From positions 1 through 34,308 of IMG/VR virus record IMGVR_UViG_3300049484_000235: DNA of 34,308 nucleotides; one strand, given 5' to 3'. Origin of the DNA: a virus. A program made the position numbers and the translations under genes. The notes below the pieces were generated by a model. That model was not told the DNA's origin and did not search any database. It worked only from the letters and a program-made list of their open reading frames with translations. Below, one piece after another: positions 17,001-22,303 of this stretch (position 1 is its first letter; each line of letters begins with the position of its first letter).

Positions 17001-19842
17001 GGCTGGCCGTGACTTCGCCCGGGCCTACTACAAGCTGGTGGGGTACACGGATAGCTGGGCGAACTACGCCGCCACCAAGATGAACCTCAAGATCGAGAAG
17101 GGACCGAAGGGGAACTACGCTCTCTTGGAACAGGGCAAGCCACCTCAGACCTTCGACAGCTTCGAGAAGCTGACCCGTGAACTTCTGGTTCGGAGCAACG
17201 ATTTCCACGCCATCCATGCCTCGCTGAAGGAACAGGGCATCACGCTGGCCGCCCGTGATCTGCCGGACGGCTCGGTCATGTACGTTGCGAAGACAGCCCC
17301 CGGTGGGCCCATCGGGGACAAGGGCCGTGTCCTCGATGTAAAGGTGAATGTGGAGGCTGGGGTTGGTCGCGCCAACGTGCTGGCCGAGAGCAAGAACCTC
17401 CGCGAGGTCGTCGACCATGAGCTGGTGGATTGGCAACCGAAGGCAGGAGCCTTCATCGGACCCGAGATCACCTATGTATCTTCGGATTTCGGGCAGATTG
17501 AGTACATCCAGAACGTGGCGACGGGCGATTACCAGACCATCCTGCGCCACATGTCGTCGTTCAAGAAGGCAGAGAACCCGAACAGGGTCTTCATTTCGCA
17601 GGGGAAAGAAGGAACCATCACCTTCTCGGGGCCCCAGTACGGGTACGAGCTGAGCATCCCCGAGGTCGGCTTCCGAATGAACTTCGAAAGCAGGGCCGAT
17701 GCCCTGTCGTGGATGAAGAAGGGCTGGAGTTCCTACGACGTTCTGGATCGCATGGCCGACATGAAGGGCTACCGAGTCGAGATGGGAAGCGGCGGCTGGT
17801 ACGTCTGGAACGAGAAGAACCACTTCTTCGCCAAGCATCTGGCTCAGGTTCGCTCCATCATGGAACAGGCACCGCTCCCCGAGTGGGCTCCCGAGCTTCT
17901 GGGCAAGGCTCCCGCATCCTCCATCGTTCGACCCAAGGTAGAGCAGGGCATGTTCAGGCCCGAGGTCTTCGAGCCCTTCCGTGGCACCAAGAACAACCCG
18001 CTCGTCCATGTCAACCACAGGTGGCGGCCGCTCGACGCGTGGCTCGAAGCGTCCCTTGCCAACGGGATGGACGCCGAGGGTGTGGCCATGTTCAAGGCTC
18101 TGGAGCTGGGCCGTCGTGGGGCGCACAGCGACCAGTTCCGCGTCAACCAGATGACCTCCACTATCTTCAAAGATCCGAACTCGCCCAAGCCGAAGCTGGT
18201 CAGCGAAGAGGCCCGTCGTCGCATCTTCACCTACATGGATGCCTACGATGTTCACAAGGCCGAGGTGATCCGACAGTACAAGGAGCTGGGGAAACCCCTT
18301 CAGGACTGGGAGATCAAGATCGCCGACACGAACGCGGAGTGGCTCGACAGCTTCTTCGAGAAGTTCGGGATCTCCCGCGAGATGAAGGTCCGCAACTACA
18401 TCTCGCACATCCGCAACATGTCGAAGGATGAGATCCAGAAGCTGTTCCGTGGCACCAGCTCCGAGATCATGCACAGGCTGGGAGCCCCCCGCCAGATCGC
18501 AGAGTTCTTCAAGAACGCCCGATCCGACGACATCATGGTGCTGGCCAAGGACATGGACGCCTACTCGGTCACCATGAAGTACACCGCCATCGGGCATCGG
18601 GCTCTCTGGATGGGCGAGAGCGTGGGAAAGATCAAGGCATGGTCAGAGGCCATCGGCAAAGATCCCAACGCGACGCCTGTCCAGAAGGCGGCGGCTTGGC
18701 GAATGGGTGCCTACGTTGATGACGTGATGGGAATCCATACGGCGGGCGAAGAGCAGATCCGCCAGATGTTCACGCAGATGGGCCTGAACATGGGCATCAA
18801 GAATGTCGATGTCATGAAGAACCTGTACTCAACCCTGTACTCTGCCTCCTACCTCGTGAACATGGGGTGGCGGCCTTGGTCTGCTGTCCGAAACCTGTTC
18901 CAGATCTGGACCACGCTGGCTCCTCGCTTCGGGAACGCGGCCACCGCTCGCGCCTTCGAGTACGTCGTGGCCCATGCAGATGAGGTCACCGAATACCTCA
19001 AGACCAAGGGTCACCTGTTGGAGGAGCTTCCTGTCATCGGTACCGAGATGATCGGAAACGAGACCACCATGGCCAAGTTGCTCCACAAGGGTCTTGGTGC
19101 GTTCAAGAACGCCGAAGACGTGGCCCGTGGCACCGCTTGGGCCACAGCCAAGGTCCAGTGGGACGATGCCACCAAGCTCTTTGCGAGGGCCAAGGAGCTT
19201 GGCAACACCTTTGACAGGGCCAGTGCCGTCTTCCTCGATACATCTGGTGTCAATCTGGTCAAGGAGTCGACCCAGCGCGAGGTCATGGGGTTCCTCCGTG
19301 AGAACAAATGGAACGAGGCATTCGACGCCTACGCTGGCGAAGTCATCAACGAGACCATGTTCGCCTACGCCTCGGGCCTCGGGCCTTCGGCCTACCGGGG
19401 AGTGGTGGGTCGTGCCTTCGGGACGTTCGGAACGTACCCCGCTTGGTACATTGAGAACTTCAAGAGGGGATTGAAATATGGATCGTTCGCCAACAGGCTG
19501 GGATTTGTCGCCCGCTTCTTCGGAAACGGTCTCTCACTGTTCGCTGGGTTTACTGCCCTCGGAATCTCAGCGAAGGATTTTCTGCCGTGGGTGCCGATGC
19601 AGTTCTCAGGCGGACCCTACTACAAGTTTGCCAACAAACTGCTGGCGGCCACCGGTTCAGACTACGCCGCTCGTCAGGCCCGAGGAGAGATGAAGCGGGA
19701 GCTTCCCAGATTGCTTTTGCCTGTCACCCAGCTCCGAAACCTCCAAGATGCCCTCACCCATCTGGATGCAGGAAACATCACGGAAGCGGTAGCGGCTGTC
19801 ATGTCGGTCCCTGTCATCTCGCAGGGGGACGCTTCCAAGTAG
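14086..19842 (+). CDS. Giant ejection / internal virion protein, 1918 residues
   Basis: The largest gene here, ATG after AGAGGGAGGGAGC. Residues 1-60 hold two related units (DPRFRKLPYGLQQQL, DSRFQQLPDQLQQDF), a helical pair frequent at the start of phage ejection proteins. Residues ~150-260 are Ala/Gly-rich and hydrophobic, probably membrane-interacting. Low-complexity linkers lie near residues 570-620 and 875-960 (PARAASRAPATKPEA; PGESLFKAGPKAG-like). The last 250 residues contain FGTFGTYPAWYIENFKRGL and a hydrophobic stretch (RLGFVARFFGNGLSLFAGF). I see no lysozyme catalytic signature. It resembles the largest internal proteins of podoviruses (T7 gp16, P22 gp16 in role). Its stop abuts the tRNA-like element on the other strand. 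Confidence 0.6.
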   Translation: MAPSLQQLENDPRFRKLPYGLQQQLRAQWANKYLTSDSRFQQLPDQLQQDFVEKLISAPPKFSDPNVQSFFNATEEYRAKTGKDYTTGMKLQDFATGIYNGFSLAKLASRLESVLLEKVFTNADPNLKASARLMWDREEQTKWRQYYRGQMGQDMQKINAMDMLSGVGGALGFAGEMMSMLAFGGTPAAGRGLAAPALKALEKKSADIALKFGSARIGNWVAKSALPNLVHSLTASSVFQMGMEGAKAALTESNGKPSFSKVASAAALGYGAGALGDLIFFAATAPLAAAAKGVGKVFTLKKASKFLKDMGLEQTEFKEVLKSYANGDHIDRNIIERVRKLAPESADQLLAYEAHFRTLRNFETIDPEDPALKKLDAFKAGWHAEVDPATGKWTINHLFDKNIVKEFNDGAALLKFLEEPASNWIQALTPDTQLGLNKAMTDHASKLKALESATAGAMSNSYYIRQKVRATLGADDPTLATIQANLLKPKGASRSLVDTDLVQAARLQLKRKGLPNWDTIKIGSGVTDPGGYDLFIKRPTTIPNAKAELDFVSEFIEKVDLYGTRHLASGRVTPTTAEATEARVAAGAVESPELPARAASRAPATKPEASVVDLNVPKTQTGEIHPLVKKLPAKYHQMISEIDVDETSGQMGGSKYYAYAKKGYYFPSSDSPHTATGRNWKELLEEIKDMRLELPTEGKWLNPSESVISDFLDGNLNEGQWIQVRKVARSTSREEFTSLMSKVGTGLSELDIDKLYLLSRIESPQPSMTKMVSELGQPGYPVARKVMDGYMELRRTMSDNSVTGTWNVFTNGDVPLPNEAVTKLARSTGKYTDAALAHIEDLVRKNPEKYVQYYNPSLALDPVLIDVKRVMKGGLSEYAELGRTESGRIPGQPKAGYKRAEVPSDVPDSRIKTGSYEQPGGESLFKAGPKAGREPIAGVTDRVEAPKPVEVVAKVKSPAEEFDNFVRENAKKAGRDFARAYYKLVGYTDSWANYAATKMNLKIEKGPKGNYALLEQGKPPQTFDSFEKLTRELLVRSNDFHAIHASLKEQGITLAARDLPDGSVMYVAKTAPGGPIGDKGRVLDVKVNVEAGVGRANVLAESKNLREVVDHELVDWQPKAGAFIGPEITYVSSDFGQIEYIQNVATGDYQTILRHMSSFKKAENPNRVFISQGKEGTITFSGPQYGYELSIPEVGFRMNFESRADALSWMKKGWSSYDVLDRMADMKGYRVEMGSGGWYVWNEKNHFFAKHLAQVRSIMEQAPLPEWAPELLGKAPASSIVRPKVEQGMFRPEVFEPFRGTKNNPLVHVNHRWRPLDAWLEASLANGMDAEGVAMFKALELGRRGAHSDQFRVNQMTSTIFKDPNSPKPKLVSEEARRRIFTYMDAYDVHKAEVIRQYKELGKPLQDWEIKIADTNAEWLDSFFEKFGISREMKVRNYISHIRNMSKDEIQKLFRGTSSEIMHRLGAPRQIAEFFKNARSDDIMVLAKDMDAYSVTMKYTAIGHRALWMGESVGKIKAWSEAIGKDPNATPVQKAAAWRMGAYVDDVMGIHTAGEEQIRQMFTQMGLNMGIKNVDVMKNLYSTLYSASYLVNMGWRPWSAVRNLFQIWTTLAPRFGNAATARAFEYVVAHADEVTEYLKTKGHLLEELPVIGTEMIGNETTMAKLLHKGLGAFKNAEDVARGTAWATAKVQWDDATKLFARAKELGNTFDRASAVFLDTSGVNLVKESTQREVMGFLRENKWNEAFDAYAGEVINETMFAYASGLGPSAYRGVVGRAFGTFGTYPAWYIENFKRGLKYGSFANRLGFVARFFGNGLSLFAGFTALGISAKDFLPWVPMQFSGGPYYKFANKLLAATGSDYAARQARGEMKRELPRLLLPVTQLRNLQDALTHLDAGNITEAVAAVMSVPVISQGDASK

Positions 19843-19956
19843 TGGCACCGGCTGGGATCGAACCAGCAACGACGGGGAGGGATCAGGTCGTATCCGGAGT
19901 GGTCCTGTCCCCTTGAGAACGTACCCGCCAGTTACCCTATTTTACACCACGGTGCC
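19843..19956 (-). tRNA. tRNA-like element 1, 113-114 nt, abnormal central part
   Basis: On the minus strand the two ends form a perfect 7-bp acceptor stem (GGCACCG with CGGTGCC) plus discriminator A at 19843, next to a perfect 5-bp T stem with a canonical T loop (GCTGG-TTCGATC-CCAGC). The middle, about 80 nt, does not fold as a normal D arm and 5+7+5 anticodon arm. The best local hairpin is GTTC-TCAAGG-GGAC, and a further GGAT/ATCC stem could be a long variable arm. No anticodon can be assigned. Its 3' end touches the stop codon of the giant virion gene on the opposite strand. It could be a diverged tRNA, an interrupted tRNA or a tRNA mimic. Confidence 0.45.
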
Positions 19957-19961
19957 AAAGT

Positions 19962-19979
19962 GGGGAGGGGCGGCTCCCC
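19962..19979 (-). other. G/C-rich hairpin 5' of tRNA-like element 1
   Basis: A 6-bp inverted repeat (GGGGAG / CTCCCC) with a 6-base loop ends five bases before the 5' end of tRNA-like element 1 on the minus strand; the five bases are ACTTT. It has the same core and the same placement as the hairpin before element 2. It could be a weak terminator or a processing structure. Confidence 0.45.
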
Positions 19980-20059
19980 CTGCCTTATCATCCAACCCTG
20001 ATCCGTCCCGGTCGTTGGTCTGATCATCCGCCCATGACCCCTTAGAGAAGTATAATGTC

Positions 20060-20074
20060 TCCCCCAACGGGGGA
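20060..20074. other. Small hairpin directly 3' of tRNA-like element 2
   Basis: TCCCCC-AAC-GGGGGA on the plus strand, six base pairs with a 3-base loop, immediately beyond the discriminator base of element 2. It has no T-run on either strand, so terminator function is doubtful; it may mark the 3' processing end. Confidence 0.4.
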
Positions 20075-20141
20075 CGGACCACGGGGGAATCGAACCCCCC
20101 GACCAAGATTCTACGGTCTCTGTCGCCTACCAAGGTGGCCC
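20075..20141 (-). tRNA. tRNA-like element 2, 67 nt, shortened D arm
   Basis: The acceptor stem is complete (GGGCCAC with GTGGTCC, one G-T pair) and the T arm is perfect (GGGGG-TTCGATT-CCCCC). The part between resembles a tRNA from the D loop onward (TTGGTAGGCGACAG) but is about 9 nt short, so only a 2-bp D stem can form. The anticodon-arm candidate is a 4-bp stem (GAGA/TCTT) around an 8-base loop CCGTAGAA. That contains GTA, the Tyr anticodon, but lacks the invariant T33. No CCA is encoded. It could be a degenerate or unusual tRNA-Tyr-like gene, or a non-translating mimic. Confidence 0.45.
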
Positions 20142-20145
20142 AAGA

Positions 20146-20169
20146 GGGGGGAGGCTGGTGGCTCCCCCC
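20146..20169 (-). other. G/C-rich hairpin 5' of tRNA-like element 2
   Basis: A perfect 8-bp inverted repeat (GGGGGGAG / CTCCCCCC) with an 8-base loop. On the minus strand it is followed by TCTT and then the first base of tRNA-like element 2. It repeats the arrangement in front of element 1. Confidence 0.5.
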
Positions 20170-20235
20170 AAGCTCAGTTGAACTGGGTTCGCATGGTCCC
20201 TTTACCCCCAAGCACCTCCCGCATCAGAATCAAAC
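20170..20235. other. Non-coding stretch between hairpin and operon end
   Basis: Sixty-six bases in which I find no supported gene on either strand. It contains a short palindrome (CAGTT-C-AACTG on the minus strand) but no acceptor/T-arm pair like those of the two neighbouring tRNA-like elements. Confidence 0.5.
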
Positions 20236-20252
20236 GTAGGCCAACGGCCTAC
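20236..20252 (-). terminator. Terminator-like hairpin at the end of the leftward operon
   Basis: GTAGGCC-GTT-GGCCTAC on the minus strand: a perfect 7-bp stem with a 3-base loop, followed by GTTTGATTCT. It overlaps the stop codon of the last leftward gene. The T-tract is interrupted, so efficiency may be moderate, but its place at the operon end supports the call. Confidence 0.55.
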
Positions 20253-20413
20253 CTCTTCGGACATCTCTTGATGTACCGAATAGCCATCTTCCCCAGAACG
20301 CGGGGGTGGGAACACGAGGTCTTCGATCCCCGACCCCCAGTCGAGAGAGCGAGATAGCGACAGTCGGAACATCCGAACTTCTGCATGATCCGCATCGTGG
20401 TCTTCGTCATCAT
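20249..20413 (-). CDS. Small Cys-rich protein, 54 residues
   Basis: Too short for most gene finders. It starts at ATG 20413, overlapping the previous stop as ATGA, with AAGGGGAAGC upstream, and stops at TAG 20249-20251. The residues spell a compact zinc-binding pattern: GCSDCRYLAL near the start, SCSHPRVLGKMAIRYI in the middle and a final KRCPKR. Four to five cysteines and one His suit a single zinc site. The translation reads as a real protein, with an aromatic core and basic end, and it is the last gene of the leftward operon. Function unknown. Confidence 0.7.
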   Translation of the reverse strand: MMTKTTMRIMQKFGCSDCRYLALSTGGRGSKTSCSHPRVLGKMAIRYIKRCPKR

Positions 20414-20553
20414 GAGCGCTTCCCCTTGGGCTTCCTGCCCGTGGCAAGAGACTTGCCCGTCTTGGCCTGAGCTATGCGGGCGGCCTTCCCCTCGCTCATG
20501 CCTTCCTTCTTCATGGCCTCGTACATCTTGTGGACCTTCGTGTTCTTGGGCAT
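20410..20553 (-). CDS. Small basic protein, 47 residues
   Basis: ATG at 20553, after GGAGGAATAG, with no gap to the preceding stop. The sequence is helical and basic: MPKNTKVHKMYEAMKKEGMS then GKAARIAQAKTG, ending in KRS. This 'KMYEA.kk.G.se.kAARIAqa.tG' layout is recurrent in short proteins from phages and plasmids, whose role I do not know. It overlaps the next gene by ATGA. Confidence 0.7.
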   Translation of the reverse strand: MPKNTKVHKMYEAMKKEGMSEGKAARIAQAKTGKSLATGRKPKGKRS

Positions 20554-20928
20554 CTATTCCTCCTTCTCGATGATGGTGCGGTTGACCTTGACCAGATCGA
20601 ACTCACCGACGGGCTGATAGATGATGGAGAGAAGCCGCTTCTCTTTCAGCTTCAGCTCTTCCTCGGTGAGATTGAGACCAACAGCGGCATCACCCTCGTC
20701 CTTGCCGACGGCGGTGTGTTCGCTGAGAACGTGACCGTTCTTGCGGTCAACCAGATAGATCTTGAACAGCGTCATCGTTTCTTCCTTTCGTTTCGGTTTG
20801 ATTCTCGGTACGGCATCCCCGATCATCAGGGAACTCGTGGTTGCGAACGACTGGCCAAACACCCCCTTCCAATCATTCAAAGTTCCTTGGAACCCGAGAC
20901 CGTATGGGTTGTAGTCTCGGATAGCCAT
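20554..20928 (-). CDS. Small unknown protein; internal start at 20775 likely
   Basis: The frame from ATG 20928 gives 124 residues, but an in-frame ATG at 20775 has a much better ribosome site (GAAAGGAAGAAACG) and begins a clean 73-residue protein: FKIYLVDRKNGHVLSEH, a strand and helix, then NLTEEELKLKEKRLL and a strand QPVGEFDLVKVN. The upstream 51 residues (YNPYGLGFQGTLNDW and on) have normal codons and lie one base after the helicase stop, so a longer product is possible. No family is recognised. Confidence 0.6.
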   Translation of the reverse strand: MAIRDYNPYGLGFQGTLNDWKGVFGQSFATTSSLMIGDAVPRIKPKRKEETMTLFKIYLVDRKNGHVLSEHTAVGKDEGDAAVGLNLTEEELKLKEKRLLSIIYQPVGEFDLVKVNRTIIEKEE

Positions 20929-20929
20929 A

Positions 20930-22303
20930 TCATGCGCTCACTGCCCATACATAGACCTCCCGTCCGTTGGTCGATGCCCAGTTCTTCTGTTCCCCATCGA
21001 GGACAATCTTGATCTTGCCCTCTTGGAAGAGCTGGTTCATGGCCTGTGTCAGTTCCTTGGCATTGGTCCAACGGATCGTCGTAAGAACCTCACGACGATT
21101 CACCCTCGTCCCGTCCCTGATCTTTGCCTCGGCCAGACGCAGATGCCTGTGGTATTCAGAACCGCCCACGGCGTCGAGTGCTTCCCACGAGCGCCGATAG
21201 GTAGCGTTGAGGATCGTGAGGGATTCCTCGAAGTCACTGAGGGTAATGATGTTTCCCTCTTCGTAGCGATTGCACCGGATCAGCATTGCCAGTTTCAGCA
21301 ACGTGTTGTCCATCCGGTACAGGAGCTTGGACTTCTCCCCTCCCCCGATGAGGGTTTTTCGGAACTCGTGGTACCATTGCTTGTAAACCTCCAGAGCGCT
21401 CGGCTCAAACTCAAAGCATCCCCTGTGATGCGACGCAATCCATGCCAGCCGCTCACAAAGCTCCTTCGTTGTGGGGGCTCCCTCGACAGGGGCTGGAATG
21501 GGGAACTCTCTGCTCGACATGGGCTCGTACACGATGATGACGCGGGACATGAAGCCCTGACCAAAGGCCGCATCATTGATCGACATCTGGAGTCCATCTT
21601 CGGTCGTTCCCCCAAGGAATGAAACGTAGCTGTCCCGAAGGGTTATAGTTCCGTGGGCCATCGAGTTGTATTCCCAGATGTCGTGGCAATCATAGATGTC
21701 CATGAGAAGACCGATAAGCCCCTCGTTGTATTTCTGCTTGCCAAGGAATGTTTCCAGCTCGGGTACGATCACGCTCACCTGAGACCCATGTTCGACGGTC
21801 ACGATGCGGGAACCATTCTGGACGCTGGTCTGCTTGGGCTTCATCAGTTCCAGCAGTTTCTCGGGTGTCGCCTTGTTTTGAATCACGCGAGGCGTCTTCA
21901 TCTCGCGGATGAGAGGGCTCTGGATCTCGTCGGGAAACTCCCGAAGGATCTTGCCAGTGAGCGAGGCAATCGTGGTCTTCCCGCAGATGCGCGGAGGTGC
22001 CACCATGATGACGTAGAGGTTTCCGAAGAGGGGCTTGGGAAACCACTTCAACCATACGTCACGCCGAACAACCGAGGAAAGAAGATAGATAGCGTTCCAG
22101 CACGAGAACGAGGTAGGGGTCTCCATGCCACGGGTGGCATACACGAAGTCACGGATGAATCCTCCCTTCCTCGGAAGGTGGATATCCCAAGGGTCGGGAT
22201 TCCACGACGGGGGACCATCGTTCTCATCAAGGAGACAGGGGATCCAGCTTTGCCCAGCATTTTCCACAGGTGATGACGATGGGGAAGACCGCGTTGTGGC
22301 CAT
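20930..22303 (-). CDS. DUF3987-like replicative helicase / ATPase
   Basis: 457 residues; ATG 22303 lies inside the 3' end of the polymerase gene but is preceded by AAAGGGAG. A P-loop (VAPPRICGKTT, residues 101-111) and a Walker-B-like strand (VSVIVPELETFL, 177-186) mark a nucleotide-binding core. The sequence SYVSFLGGTTEDGLQM and then FGQGFMSRVIIVYEP resembles the sensor region of DUF3987-type phage helicases. C-terminal residues ~390-455 look like a winged helix that could bind DNA. Coming straight after the polymerase, it probably unwinds template during replication. No primase is visible in the window, so priming must be supplied elsewhere. Confidence 0.65.
   Translation of the reverse strand: MATTRSSPSSSPVENAGQSWIPCLLDENDGPPSWNPDPWDIHLPRKGGFIRDFVYATRGMETPTSFSCWNAIYLLSSVVRRDVWLKWFPKPLFGNLYVIMVAPPRICGKTTIASLTGKILREFPDEIQSPLIREMKTPRVIQNKATPEKLLELMKPKQTSVQNGSRIVTVEHGSQVSVIVPELETFLGKQKYNEGLIGLLMDIYDCHDIWEYNSMAHGTITLRDSYVSFLGGTTEDGLQMSINDAAFGQGFMSRVIIVYEPMSSREFPIPAPVEGAPTTKELCERLAWIASHHRGCFEFEPSALEVYKQWYHEFRKTLIGGGEKSKLLYRMDNTLLKLAMLIRCNRYEEGNIITLSDFEESLTILNATYRRSWEALDAVGGSEYHRHLRLAEAKIRDGTRVNRREVLTTIRWTNAKELTQAMNQLFQEGKIKIVLDGEQKNWASTNGREVYVWAVSA

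Noticed and set aside
14779-18597. A 1272-codon open frame on the minus strand
   Set aside because: It lies wholly antisense to the giant virion protein gene. Long antisense frames follow from GC-rich codon bias, and its translation is low-complexity with no domain.
20051-20056. TATAAT on the plus strand
   Set aside because: No -35 box at a suitable distance and no gene downstream on that strand.
20170-20235. A possible third tRNA-like element
   Set aside because: A TTCAACT loop is present but the flanking bases do not pair as a T stem and no acceptor stem can be found.
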